Assembly (NCBI RefSeq): GCF_000350225.1 | Contig: NW_005178528.1 | Location: 248,001-312,000 of the forward strand | DNA length: 64,000 nt | From: Chondrus crispus | Lineage: Eukaryota; Rhodophyta; Florideophyceae; Gigartinales; Gigartinaceae | Direction of reading: 5' to 3' | Part shown: positions 18,720 to 30,656 of the stretch, one piece after another | How positions within the stretch are numbered: the stretch's first letter is position 1 | Layout: each line of letters starts with the position of its first letter | Notes under the pieces: generated by a model | Seen by the model: only the letters and a program-made list of their open reading frames with translations | Database searches by the model: none | Told to the model about the DNA's origin: nothing | Program-made: the position numbers and the translations under genes

Positions 18720-19470
18720 AAGGTTAACCTGGTTGCCGGTAAATGTTTACCCGGGAATGTTAAGGAGTGAACATTTACTCGCAACCATCAACTCGACACC
18801 GGGTAAATGTTAACCTGGTTGCGGGTAAATGTTTACCCGGGAATGTCACCGAGTAAACATTTACTCGCAACCATCAACTCCACACCGAGTAAATGTTAAT
18901 CTGATTGCGAGTAAATGTTTACCCGGAAATGTCACCGAGTAAACATTTACTCGCAACCATCAACTCCACACGGAGTAAATGTTAATCTGATTGCGAGTAA
19001 ATGTTTACCCGGAAATGTCACCGAGTAAACATTTACTCGCAACCATCAACTCCACCCCGAGTAAATGTTAATCTGCTTGCGAGTAAATGTTTACTAGGTA
19101 AAATTCCTGAGTAAACATTTACTTGCAACCATCAACTCGGCACCGAGTAAATGTTAATCTGCTTGCGAGTAAATGTTTACTAGGTAAAATTCTTGAGTAA
19201 ACATTTACTCGCAACCATCAACTCGACACCGAGTAAATGTTAATCTACTTGCGAGTAAATGTTTACCCGGAAATGTCACCGAGTAAACATTTACTCGCAA
19301 CCATCAACTCGACACCGAGTAAATGTTAATCTGATTGCGAGTAAATGTTTACCCGGAAATGTCACCGAGTAAACATTTACTCGCAACCATCAACTCCACA
19401 CCGAGTAAATGTTAATCTGCTTGCGAGTAAATGTTTACTCAGGAATTTTACCGAGTAAACATTTACTGTA
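18720..19470. repeat. 86-bp hairpin satellite, about eight and a half units
   Basis: The CAACCATCAACTC marker recurs at 18782, 18868, 18954, 19040, 19126, 19212, 19298 and 19384, always exactly 86 bp apart. In each unit GAGTAAATGTTTA is followed about 14 nt later by TAAACATTTACTC, giving a 13-bp stem. The loop alternates CCCGG(G/A)AATGTCACC and CTAGGTAAAATTC(C/T)T, so two subtypes are mixed. No coding content. Confidence 0.95.
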
Positions 19471-19616
19471 AGCAGCGTTGTAACTGTAATTTGTCCTTTG
19501 TTTTAATTTAACGTCTCTTTACTTACAGCATCGGTGTATGCCGTTTGTTTAACTTAATGTGTACCTTATCATATACCTTACATCTTTATTTACAACAGAG
19601 CTAAGACCCAGAGCCT

Positions 19617-19632
19617 CCCCCCCCCCCCCCCC
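19617..19632. repeat. Run of 16 C at the edge of the Copia remnant
   Basis: A homopolymer of 16 C lies directly upstream of the Copia-like sequence. Its length may be unreliable in the assembly. Confidence 0.8.
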
Positions 19633-21473
19633 TCGCGCACAAGGCTCCAAGCAAGCAAGTACCCAGATGCAGCGGAGTGGGGCCAGGCGCATGACGATGA
19701 GTTAGACCAGCTGTATGCAACAAAGGCAATCGAATGGACCCCAAACCACAGCCTTCCCTCCAAAACAGATATCATTCCCATGGCAATTACATACAGGTAC
19801 AAACACGACGACGCCACCGCAACCGCCATCACACGCAAAGCACGATGTTCTGTACGCGGAGATCTCATGAAACCAGATGTCCACTACGACCCCAACAAAG
19901 TAGCCACGTTCATGGCTGAGAAAGCTACAGTCTGCATAGTACTCGCCCTCTCAGCAGCACACAACCTCACCATCGAACAGTTCGACATCGCTTCTGCGTA
20001 CCTGCACGAGCAGTACGAGAACTCCCAACCAGTCTTCATCAGGCAGCCCAAGCGCTTCGATGGCTCTTACAAGCACGACAGCAGAGCTGGGCTACTCAAG
20101 GGTAACATATACGGGACCCCGCCAGCCGCCAACATCTACTCTACCAAGCTACATGAGCACCTCAAAGCAAATGCTACAAGCAAACCAAGTCCGACCCATC
20201 ACCGTTCATCAAGCGGAACACCGAAGGGTACATAATGATAGCCGTCAGTATGGACGACTTCCTCGCTGCCGCCACCAGCCAACAACTCAACGATGAATTC
20301 TACAAAGACGTCAGCTGCAAATACAACGTCAAGCGGCTTGGAAACCCCACAAAGTACCTCAACTGGACGATCGCCTATACACCACACGGAATACACGCCT
20401 CACAACAACAACACATACGCCAGGTAGCCAAGTACCTAAAAATGGCAGAGGCAGCCCCCCAAACTACGCCATACCTCGATGGGGCAAGCATCGACCCACC
20501 AAACCCCAACGAGCCACAAGACCACACCATCACGGAACCATTTCGCGCGGCACTGGGTGAAATACGGTACAATGCAGACTGCACTCGACCGGATCTCGCA
20601 TTTGCAACCGCCGCACTGGCACGCGCCACAAACAAACCCACCACCCACCATTGGCAAGCAATGAAAAGGACCGTCAGATACCTACTAGCAACCACCAAAC
20701 ACGACCTATTCTTCCCTAGCACAAGCACCAAATCACCCTTGCTTGCATATTCAGACGCGGATTTCGCTAATGATCAGCTAACGCGCAAGTCATTCTCAGG
20801 CACCGTCTACCAACTATGCGGTGCGACAGTCCATTGGCATTCAAAACAACAGCCCCTTGTGGCACAGTCGACATGTGAGGCCGAGTACATAGCAGCAGCC
20901 GAAACAGTCCAAGGCGCCATCTGGCTACGCAATATGCTCAACGAGCTCGAGTTTACACAGGACAAACTAACAACGCAAAACACCGACAACGCCGCGGCAA
21001 TACGCATCGCGCGCAACACCGCACCAACCAAGCGCCGAAAATGCATAGACATAAAGTACCACATCCTCCAAGACTTCGTCCAACACAATGCGGTTTCAGT
21101 GCAATACGTACCAAGCAAGCAAATGTATGCGGACATCATGACAAAACCGCTCAAGACAGCACTTTACGAAGCACACCGCGCCAATCTCGGAGTCAAAACC
21201 ATTCGACAAGAGAGTCCAAATCCAACTCACCCCCACCGTCATTGCCCAGCTGCCCGCGCGTCAGGGGGACTGTGATGCCTCACAAAAGAAACACGTCGAC
21301 GCGCGTGCTCGCTGGCCAATGACCCCGACCGCCAAGTAGGCCATGTCGCAGGTGATGCCCCACAAGGGCCACACCAATTAGTGTGGCCCTAGCTGTCCAG
21401 ATTGAATAAAAGCTCGCCGTCCCCCCGGCCGGCGGTGCCGGGCCGGAGGGAGGCACGAGACTCTTTCGTCACA
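19633..21473 (+). mobile_element. Ty1/Copia 3' remnant: reverse transcriptase, RNase H and 3' LTR
   Basis: Copia-type reverse transcriptase sequence (FDIASAYLHEQYEN..., then VSMDDFLAAATS, the counterpart of the YVDD box, near 20247) is followed by RNase H with CEAEYIAAAETVQ and the typical Copia pol end DIKYHILQDFV...MYADIMTKPL. The element lacks its 5' half and is broken in more than one place. Pol is followed by a polypurine stretch (CAGGGGGAC) and a short LTR. It is a fossil and is older than the neighbouring Gypsy element E. Confidence 0.85.
21271..21473 (+). repeat. 3' LTR of the Copia remnant (203 bp)
   Basis: The LTR begins TGTGATGCCTC just after the purine stretch and ends TTTCGTCACA, giving the usual TG...CA ends with a five-base inverted match (TGTGA/TCACA). 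An AATAAA signal lies at about 21404. The partner 5' LTR is not in the window. Confidence 0.6.
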
Positions 21474-21971
21474 GCCAGGCCTACAGTGCGCGAAATTAAA
21501 TATAGACCACCCCCCCTCCTCGCTGTTTATGCGCTTTCCTCATAACCATGTCGTACGATCGACACCTTGCTGGAAACCTCTCTACGCGACCAATAAGGAT
21601 CCAGGCATTGCTACTACGGTACATCAAATGCCAGTACGTGGCATGAAGAAACGTAAATGAAATAAGAAAGGGAGATTTCACGATCAGTAGCGGAAACGGG
21701 AAAAAGAATTGATTCCGTCGGCGAAAGTTTTTTTTGACAGATTTAGTAGGAGAATGCGATGCAAAGTCACTTTTCCGTTGGCGAAATACGAAAAATGACA
21801 GAATCGGTAGGCGTTTTCCTCAAAAACCCAACCATATCTGTGACAGATTTACGTTTACCCTACTGCTCTTGACCGCATCGTCCCAATCCCCCACTGATCT
21901 TGACGTCGTCTGGTAACCCTAAACCCGTCCCATTCCCTTACTGCTCTTGACTCCTCTTCCCCTTACTGAAC

Positions 21972-22703
21972 ATGGGTACTGAGGACGAGCTACAGAGAAT
22001 CACTGCGATCCCTGAAAATACTTCCGTATTGAAGGTATTCTTCCCACGTAATACCGAGGAGAGCATCCCGCTATCCAACATTCGACGTGCGTATTTGAAC
22101 CTATGCCTCCGGGTCCATCCATACAAGGGAGGGATTGGTAATATCGAAGAGGCCACTCGCTGCACGCAAAAAATATCAAAATGCTTTGAGTTGGCCAAAG
22201 AGTATGCAGATAGCCATGGAGGAAGAAGTTCGTGTCTAATTCCAGGACATATTTGCTTCAATGGCTTTACTACGAATGAAGATGTTCTATTTCAGGAGGG
22301 AGATCCGTCTGATGCATTCAGAGACGATCTAGAAGACCTTTTTGACGGTTTCTTTCGCAGCGAAGAAGAAGAATTTATGCGAAAAAGGTCTGCATACCGG
22401 AGCTGCAGTCCTGATCATGACAATAGCAGTTCCGATGACAGTATTGTGTTTGTCTCAGAATCCACAGCGCCATTTTTTAACGGACAAAACTTGAAACAAT
22501 CACATCACACTCCTCGGGAGGGTACAACCTCACCAAAAAAACCCTCTTTGAGGACGAATCGCAGCGTCATACAGAAAAATTGCAAAGGGTACGTGAAAGC
22601 AAGCGTACGTACAAAACAAAAGTTCGAGATGAGGCGAGGGAAGCACTTGCAGAGGAGAGAAGGGCCTCTGAGAGTTGGCGGCCGGAACGAGCAGTTGAAA
22701 TAA
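21972..22703 (+). CDS. MULE N-terminal module with J-domain-like segment
   Basis: The frame of 243 codons starts at an ATG. SNIRRAYLNLCLRVHPYKGGIGN...CTQKISKCFELAKEYADSHGG (about residues 36-85) has the spacing of a DnaJ J domain, but the diagnostic HPD is HPY here. After it come a polyacidic, Ser-rich stretch (about 110-165) and a basic tail. J domains normally stimulate Hsp70 ATPase through HPD; loss of the Asp should abolish that, so a structural role or plain decay is likely. The frame overlaps the next one by about 120 bp, which indicates a frame change within the original transposase gene. Confidence 0.5.
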   Translation: MGTEDELQRITAIPENTSVLKVFFPRNTEESIPLSNIRRAYLNLCLRVHPYKGGIGNIEEATRCTQKISKCFELAKEYADSHGGRSSCLIPGHICFNGFTTNEDVLFQEGDPSDAFRDDLEDLFDGFFRSEEEEFMRKRSAYRSCSPDHDNSSSDDSIVFVSESTAPFFNGQNLKQSHHTPREGTTSPKKPSLRTNRSVIQKNCKGYVKASVRTKQKFEMRRGKHLQRREGPLRVGGRNEQLK

Positions 22704-24663
22704 AACCAGAACAAGGACTCCAAATGGACACGAGGTGGAAATGTGAGCGGTATTGCCGTGCACATACGGCGTTTTTATCCATACAAAAAGGTGTAAATAT
22801 TCATCAAACGGCTGAGACACTTTTTCTAACTTGTCGAGATGGTCATTGCAAGGCGAAGATACGGTTTCTTCGAGACCCAGGCACTGGTGGATGGAAGTTG
22901 CCTGAGTACAAAGCCCATGCATGTCTAGGGCAAGACGTTGGAAGTGACACAAATAGTAGGCGAAATTGCACCCCTGCCTATACGGCAAAACAAGTGGCTC
23001 GATTTCTTCTTCCAGATCTAAAAGAAAACCCGTCCTTGACAACTAGATTTATCGTCTCAATTGTGACTGCAAAACAGATATACACCCGTCAACCAGGTCT
23101 ACGTCACTTCCGCGCAGTCAAGACCGAGATATCACGCATGATGACGGCCAATCGCCTAGAAGAAATGGCAATTATGGAGGGATATGCAATACTGTTACAG
23201 GAACTGGGTCATTTTGTCGAGATTTTTACATGTTCTGCGGACGAAATGAAGCAAAATCGTGTTAAGGCTGCTAGTTCATATTTATACAACTCAAGAAAGG
23301 CGGGTTCGTGCCTGAGGAGGCAAGATTTGACCACCAAGTTGTCGACTGTTCGGACATTGTAGATGGCAGGAAATATTATTCAGGCTTCGTGTTTGTCCCC
23401 AGCATTGCCAGCCATTTTTGCAAATATGGGAGAGCTACAACAGCCGCTGATGCTGCACACTGTCAGGGGTGCAGACCGCAGTCATACGGCACAACGTATG
23501 AGGTCGTTGGCTACGATGCTAACCACAATATAGTACCGCTATTGTTTGCCCACACCGTCGGAACTGAATGCGAAGAATCGTGGACCATGGTGTTTACGAA
23601 TTTGAAGAGGGTGTCCGGGTTTGATGCTCAAGGCCGCGTTACTATTGTGGACCAAGAAAAGTCCATTGATTGCTCTTTTGAAAATGTCATGGAATGTGCC
23701 AAACTGTTCCTTGACCCTTTGCATGTTAAGAAAAACATGATGAAGGCATTGGGTAATGAAAAGGCAGCCGGTATCGCTCAATACGAACGAGCTATGCATG
23801 CACTATCTCGGAGTGCTATTGACGCAGTGAAACGGACTTATGGGCAGAGAACCGCCCAATATTTGTCTCGATTTCCGGATAATGCTCTTTACAGGGCATA
23901 TGCTGGACTGCAGGATCTAGTGACTTCATCGCAGGGCGCGGAAAGCCAAATAAGTGCCTCACTTAGGAATCAAATCCGAAGTGTGGAACCACAGTCAATG
24001 CTGAAAACAGTCCTCGATTCGCAGCGAAAGTCGTTTCTGAAACGGTGAAATATAGCTCTAAATTGCAAGGCCCCGGTCCCTCCGCAAGTAAAAAGGCATT
24101 TAGCATCCCTCATTCGTCGAGGAAGGCCCTATCAAGCGCATGTGACGTTTTTAGATTGAACAGATCTTATGGAAGCCACGGTGATTAGTCAAATGGATGG
24201 TACCAGAACAAGGCGAGTAGTTCTCAGCAACGAACAGCAGAAACCTCCTGAGTGTTGTGCTTATTCCTTCGACAGAGCTCTGTTTCCTTGCTGGTATGGA
24301 ACAGCCGTACTTTGCGAGAAATATGGGACGATGAATTTGTTCAAGTTTATTGGACGTAAAAATCTAACAGTCGCTTGGAAAGAACAGTACGAAGGGCTAA
24401 CGTTTGGGATGCCGCTGCAAGCAGACGTCGATAGAGTTGTTCTGGATGCTCAGGAGCAAGTTTTGTCTGGTTCTACCATCAACATTCCAGTTGCCCTTGC
24501 TCCACCGCGCGGGAGGCCAGTCCAAAATGCGGGGAAACGGATGCGCTCATGGTATGAATCCGGGCCTGCGGCTCGAAAACGCTCCTACCACTGCTCTCTG
24601 TGCCACCTAAAGGGACGTACGGCTCGCAAATGTGAACTGCGTCAGCTGTTTAAAGGTGACTGA
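22580..24663 (+). pseudogene. MULE transposase, catalytic and C-terminal parts, frame-disrupted
   Basis: The first part (22580-23362) has a WRKY-GCM1/FLYWCH-like zinc finger: CERYCRAH...LTCRDGHCKAKIRF...W...AHAC (about 22740-22925). The second (23308-24048) has the MULE core, with DAAHCQGC (Asp near 23449), YEVVGYDANHNIVPLLFAHTVGTECEESW and VDQEKS (Asp near 23650), then FLDPLHVKKNM. The last (24169-24663) has a SWIM-like region and a C-terminal CSLCHLKGRTARKC knuckle in which the usual His is Arg. Reading frame changes near 22600-22700 and 23310-23360, and a stop at 24046-24048, break it. The enzyme would have cut and joined the element's ends in the nucleus. Confidence 0.75.
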
Positions 24664-25080
24664 AGTAGCGTTTTTGCCTACTACATGTGTTAATTTGTTT
24701 TCGCCTACTTCTTTCGTCACAGCCAGGGAGTTCCCCTACCATTTGGTCTTTTCCCCCACTGTTTGAGTCACGGTGGGTAATTTCCGCATGCAATGGCTGC
24801 TTCCCGCACTGAAGTGCCACTTTTCCCTTATTCTCCTACTGAACTGCTACTTTTCCGAAATTAGCCTACTAATAAAGCCAAACGGCACGAGTTCGCCAAC
24901 GAATCGTGATATTTCCCAATAAAAAAATAGGCCGCGAAATCCAAATCGTGCCACTTCGGATTGAATTGCAAAAAGTCCGCCCTCACTGTGATTCCAGGAA
25001 CACCGATACCCCCGATCCTCTCGGAAGCGGGCGACGGCGGCGACTTTATTGTTCAAGTGAGTGAGGTGCTGTAATTCTGT

Positions 25081-26340
25081 GCCTTATTCTACGTGTACCT
25101 TACTTGCTTGGCTCTGGATGGAACCATGTGTTGTTTGGTTCTGGTGCAAACTGCCAGAGCGTCTGTTGAGGGTTCTGGATGGAACCACACTCTCCCCGAC
25201 GCGAGCTGGTGTGCGCTTGTTGGTTGTGCGCGGATCTGTATATTTTCCTTGTGCTGGGTGTACAGTATTGCTTTGAGGGGTTTTGTAAATATGTCTGCAT
25301 ATTGTTCGGTGGTGAGTATTCATAGGATTTTTAGTTCCCCTTTTTGCACTCTGTCGTGCCAAGCAGTGGTACCTGACGTCGATATATTTTCTTCGCCGTG
25401 TTGTTCCCATATTTTTGCCATTTGCACGGCGGCTGTATTGTCGACGTGCAGTGTGGGGAGGGGGGTGGTGAGTCGTGCTTCTTGCAGCAGTTTGTGGAGC
25501 CAGAGAGTTATCGTGGTGCTCTCGGCGGCGGCGATGTATTCTGCCTCACATGTGCTTTTGGCAACTACCGGTTGCTGTTTTTCTATCCAATGCACGGGTG
25601 CGCCATTGGCCATTGTTATTATCCCCGTTATTGATTTACGCGTGGTCTCATCATTCGCGTAGCCGGCGTCGGAATACGCACTGACTTGCACTGTCCTCTT
25701 GTTGCTTGCAGCCATGAAAATTCCTTCTGTTCTCGTGGTTTTGAGGTATTGTACGAGTCGTTGTGCCAGGTTCCAATGTCTCTGCGTGGGTTTTTTGAGG
25801 GCTCGAGCTAGCGCTGTGGCTGCGAAGACGATATCTGGCCTTGTCCTATCTGCTATTTAGCGGATTTCCCCTATGGATTTGCCGTAGATCTCGGCGATCT
25901 CTGCTCGAATGGGCTCGCTGTCGGTGGACAAGTCCATTTTTATTCCGTCGAGGTACGTAGTTCGCTTTGGGTTTAAGTCCTGCTGTGACATGAGCTCGAC
26001 GACACTGTCGATGTGTTCCGGCTATGAGAGGTGGATTCCCTCTTTCCCGTACGTTATGGACCAATTGAGATATTTGATCGGTTTGCCTATCTTTTTGACC
26101 GTTTATTTTTTTCGGGGTTTGGTACAGGTCGTCGATGAGCTGGGTGTGTGACGCGATCGGGAGGAAGTCGTCCATGCTGATACCAATTAGTATTATGTCC
26201 TTCTCGTTTTGTTCGTGAAACAGTGAGGTGTCGCATTGCATTTGCACATATCCATGTTTCTGAGATAATTGTGGAGCTCTGTGCTGTACGTGTTCGCGGC
26301 TGCTGGGGTTCCATATAGGTGTGGTGCAACTCAGTATTTC
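25081..26340 (-). mobile_element. Ty1/Copia pol remnant, minus strand
   Basis: Minus-strand translation gives RNase H sequence with SAYSDAGYANDETTRKSITG, VHWIEKQQPVVAKSTCEAEYIAAAEST and the pol end EQYADIFTKPLKAIL (about 25240-25310). A reverse-transcriptase part (ILIGISMDDFLPIA, near 26170) lies upstream. It is short, broken in several places and lacks recognisable LTRs. It is opposite in orientation to the Copia remnant at 19.6-21.5 kb and differs from it in sequence, so the two are separate insertions. Confidence 0.75.
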
Positions 26341-26344
26341 AATT

Positions 26345-26945
26345 TCTGGTAATTTTTTGGATTTGCATCCGTGCGCAGGAGCGCGCGCCTACACGTGTAC
26401 TCATCCAAAGTTCACAAGTACACTTTGGATAGTACCACACGTGTACAATACGTGCACCCCACGTATACACATGTGTAGGATACGGGTATGACACGTATAC
26501 GTACGTGGCGGCCACGAGTTTCTACGCTAATTAGCGTCTAATGCCAAGTGGCAATTTTAATGATTATTAATTATTAATTACCCTTTTAATATCCGACAGC
26601 ATTCGGCCTATATAGGTCGGATGCCGGAAGGCGATACAGAAAAGGGTAAGCACGTGGTGGTCAAACACTACTACGGGGTACTCTACTCTAGTACCTAAGT
26701 CTGACGCCCCTCTCCCAACTTCTTCCTTTGTTAAACGTCCCTCTTGTGCCTCTTTTCCTTTCTTGTTGTTGCTTTTCCTCTACAGGCCTTCCTGCTTCGA
26801 TATCGGTGTTTACAGTCCACCGCCAACCTCCACTCTACCTATCCCTCGGGTGCGAGTTGTGACAGATCTCGTATACCGAGCTACTACCCGTCCGCGGGCT
26901 CAGGGACAGAGGGTCCCGGACGCCCTAGTGATGAATTGCACTACA
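26345..26945 (+). repeat. Diverged 5' LTR of Gypsy element C (left edge uncertain)
   Basis: The right edge is clear: GAATTGCACTACA ends at 26945 and is followed by TTTGGTCTCTCGACCTAG, the same LTR-end and leader pattern seen in elements A, B and E. Further left are an AT-rich block (about 26560-26590) and CCTATATAGG (26609-26618), corresponding to the TATA region of the other LTRs. The first 150 bp are rich in ACACGTGTAC-type palindromes and may lie outside the LTR. Confidence 0.55.
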
Positions 26946-28470
26946 TTTGGTCTCTCGACCTAGAATTGGGAGGTGTTTCTTGTATTTCGAGATCTGGAAA
27001 CTTCCCTTGGTCATCAAGTCATGCCTAATACCCGATCTACGGGGTCTGCTCCCGGAAAGCGGGTTACGAAGCCAGTAAGTCATGGATCAACAGGAGGGAA
27101 TCTTCACACCATGAAAGCGGGTTCACTTCGAGACCCACGTTCGGCGCTAGGACCGACAGTTGTCGGCGAAGAAAAAACCCTTCCGATGGAGATCACGGCT
27201 CACAGGAACGCGATCCCGAGATAACGGTCAACGTTGACGTCGTCAACGAGATGATCGGTGCTCAAATATCTCTTCTGGAGGATGATATACAGAATAATCT
27301 GGCTACGGTAATTACCCCTGTGAGGGATCAACTCGCAGAGATGCGTCTCAGAATGAAGAGTCAAGAAAATCGACTCGATACAGCGATAGCTGACATCCGT
27401 ATGTTACGCACCGACGTCAACTCCATATTGGAGAACTATTTGTCTCGTACAGTACTGGATGACTCAGTTGGCGTGCTCCAGAACTCAATGCCGAGATTTT
27501 CGGACAAGATCGACCTCATCGAACGAGTTATGGTACCTCGTCTTCTCTCCGGACGACTCCATATTCGAGATGGAGTTGCCCCGTCTTGGAATGGTGAGCA
27601 TCCGGTCGAGGCGGTATTAGTCCGCAAGCGAAAAAAGCCCTCGGAACGGAAATCACCGCCGAGCTCCTCCTCGAGATGATGACGAGTTTTCAGCTACATC
27701 CTCCGAGGAGGAAAGTACCGATTATTCGGACGCAGCCTCTGTAAAGAGTAATCAGAAAACCAAGAAAAAAGGATCGCGCCATGCCTATCTAAGGCGTCGT
27801 GGTGGAATTCACGTGAGAGAGAACGGAAGACGTTTTCCTGGCCTCCGTGAGCTCCAGCCCACCAACCACCTTTACGAAGCAGTTCTAAACTATCGGATGT
27901 ACCGATTGAAGCGCCGTGGATCGAAACGATCAGGCCAGGAAACTGGCAAGGTCAAGGATCACGTTGGAAGGATCCAAACCGCCAATAAGGATTTGGAGTT
28001 TGACGGGTCCGACCCAATAGACGTCCTCGGATTTTTATCTCGTTTCGTCTCCGAAGCAGACGTACTTGAGATGAAAGAAAGTCAGGCTTTCCTGGCACTG
28101 CCATACTTCTTGAAAAGTTCCGCACTAGAAGAATTTCGAGCGGCAAAGAACTCTCAAAGTGGCGAAGGAGGCGTAGCCTACTGGCCCGAAGCTGTTCAAT
28201 ACCTCTTACGCAGTTATGCGACAAACAACGCTATTAGTGACGCTCTCCGTGCTCTTCGTTACATGCAGCAGAAGACCGAAGAAACGGAAACGGAGTTCAG
28301 TGCCCGTATTATGAGGGCGGAATACCGATGTGGGAATGTTCATGATACCAACGAACGTATGACATTATTCAAAACCTTGCAGTTGATGCCGATACCCTCT
28401 GATCCATGACTACGGGCGTCAGGAGTCGCATCTCCCTTGCGCGGTTTCAGGACCATGTCAAAACAAATAG
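26946..28470 (+). mobile_element. Ty3/Gypsy element C: leader and gag remnant
   Basis: Gag-type sequence starts at about 27022 and includes LRELQPTNHLYEAVLNYRMYRLKRRG and WPEAVQYLLRSYATNNAISDALRALRYMQQKTEETETEFSARI. This is the same domain as in element E (WPEAVQWLLRSFATNEAIRQAVLALREVQQRPSEDEMEFYIRL) but much diverged. It is the oldest-looking Gypsy copy here and is broken in several places. It stops at the edge of element A. Remnant D (42781-43839) has the matching later gag and protease in the same orientation and could be its continuation. Confidence 0.7.
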
Positions 28471-30656
28471 CTAAATAAATGGTCCTTCTCACAGCGATTT
28501 CCAAATTCTCCAAGCGTCCTCCCTCCAATGTAGATTGTCGTCCAACTCCCGAATGGTATATACAAAATATAGAAGCGTTGAGGGATTAAAGGTAATCAGT
28601 GGGGATGGGTATCCCATCCTTCGAGTGGACCTCGGACCTGCCGGTCCGATTTCCAGGGCTTGGATCGTGCGTCGCATGTCCATTCGCAGAATGGTAAAAG
28701 AACCTCCTCGTCAGCCCGTCCCGCGACCGAGGCATTCTCTGATCATGCTGGCGCTTCTTACGTCGTCGACATCCTTGCTCCCCTTCTTCTCGGTTAACCT
28801 CCTCCTCTTCCTTCGCTAATCCTTGCAGACTGGCAGAACGGCGCACGTCGCGCCGCATTATGTCGTCGACGTCACAAACCCAAAACAAATAGAAGCAAAA
28901 CAAAAAAACAAACAAACCTTGAACCAAAAACAGACTGGATAACCGCGGTTCGTCTCGGTGATGACGACAAGTTCTGCCCGCGCATCCAAGGAAGACGCCT
29001 CCTCTCCTCACGCCTACATGATTGGCGCGACTTGCACTCTCCCTTCGGGGAAGCACGGTCCTACAACCCGCGTACTCTGTAAAAGGAAAGGGCGGAACGG
29101 GGGTTTGTACTTGCGTGGACTTGCGCTTGTCATCAGCGCGTTTCCTCGTCCTGCGTGCTCGATCGGCGACAACTGTTCCTTAATTTTCGATAATAATTCG
29201 TACGCGTTCAGCCACCCGCCTGGCCTCTGATCACTTGTCCGTTTTCCCTCATTTGAAATGCATCATAATTTTCTTCATTCGATCGCACCTTGCGAAAGCC
29301 GATCGGCGACTTGGACGTCACTTCACGTGAGGGATACACGCGCTTGTACTCAAGTGAGTGTAATGCCTCCATCGGAGTCTACGGTAAAGCTTCTATTCCT
29401 CGAGCGAGTGCTGTTTAGGGGGAGGGAGGGGTCTCGGGGAAGGTTATGTAGCTCCCTTCACTCCTTTCAATCTCCCTTCCTCAATATCGGGTGTGGGTCT
29501 GCCTCGGGATTGGTGAAGCCTACTGGGCTCCTTGCTTCTTCCGGATGTACCTGTCGGTATTCTTCTGGACATTTCAACCTCTCATCCCAACCGCTGTGAC
29601 CAACACACCCCTTTTTGCAGTTCGCGACATTTTCTAGACGACTCTGTGCGTGATTCATGAGACCCTTCATCCCGTGTAGACGTCCCGCCTTCCTCTGCAC
29701 CTCGTACTCGACCTTCAGACGCGCATTTCTCCTCTTCCCATGCTTGGTGTGGCCGCATAGAGCTTAATTTCCCTTTCAAATCGAAGAATTAGCCTGACAT
29801 GCCCGCGCGACGCAAAACACGTCTATTCGACAAACTCATCCTAGCACTTATCAGCTGCTGCAGTCGCTTGAGTCTGAGTTTACCCATGACGCGAAAACAC
29901 ACGCCGTGCAGTAAGGCTCTCCTACGTCCATTAGTCCCTCCTCGGCTTCGCCCTGAGTTGCGAGAGACCCGCAACGCGGCCGTCATCCGTAATCTTGTCG
30001 AGGTCGGACCGGATCTCGAAGATCATCGTCCTTTCAATTGCCTGCCGGCCGTCCTCGTAGACTTGCTGACCGACCTCCGCAGTGCAGGATCGTGTCTTTA
30101 ACATCTCAAAACCTAAAATAGAACAAACAAACACAAACACAAGAAAAGTAAAGAAAACAAAGAAAAGAAAGGAAGAGGGGTTATAGTAGCCAATTTGTAA
30201 GTATCTCGCTCGGGTGTATGGAAATTATGCGTGCGTCTGTGTCCGTCGAGTAGGGTCAGGTAGGGCCTTCGCCCTGTGGCGGCTCTGGACAGGGATACCG
30301 TCGGCTGTGGGCGACAGCGACTACAAAAAAAACTCTCTTTTGGGATTAAATTACACCTCATGAGGACGGACCACGGATCTCAATTTTCCTTTCACGTGCG
30401 TCCGTCAATGACGTGGGCGTGTGTTCTCCAGTGGGCTTTTAGGCCTCCTCTGTGGATACAGTGTCACTTCTGTTTCGTAGCGTGGCGGCGCACACCGGTC
30501 CGGTTATCTGCAATATTTGGAGGGAAGGGCTCCCTACTCTCTTCGTGTCTCTTCTACTCGTCAATTTCTACCATCACGCCTCCTGTGATTACCATGGCCT
30601 TCTATCTTGGCGGTACGCTCTCGGTACCAGTCAGCTCTGGAGTCTCCTGACGGGGG

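Larger units (their letters stand above)
21661..24926 (+). mobile_element. Mutator-like element (MULE) with degenerate TIRs and 9-bp target duplication
   Basis: The left end at 21670 (GGGAGATTTCACGATCAGT) and the right end at 24917, read in reverse (GGGAAATATCACGATTCGT), match at about 15 of 19 positions. They are flanked by AATAAGAAA (21661-21669) and AATAAAAAA (24918-24926), an 8 of 9 match, which fits the 8-9 bp target duplications of Mutator elements. The interior encodes a MULE-type transposase in several frames. Degenerate ends and several frame changes point to an inactive, moderately old copy. Confidence 0.75.

Noticed and set aside
21463-24727. A 17-base match between the Copia LTR end (21463-21479) and the MULE 3' region (24711-24727)
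   Set aside because: It has no consistent relation to element edges and a single match of this length in 64 kb is compatible with chance.
19633-26340. The two Copia remnants as one element split by the MULE
   Set aside because: They are in opposite orientations and both contain the same pol region (RNase H and pol end) with different sequence.
28471-30656. Several small host genes between elements C and A
   Set aside because: The part near pol aligns with the post-pol region of element E, and the remaining frames lack domains, so this is best read as element A sequence.
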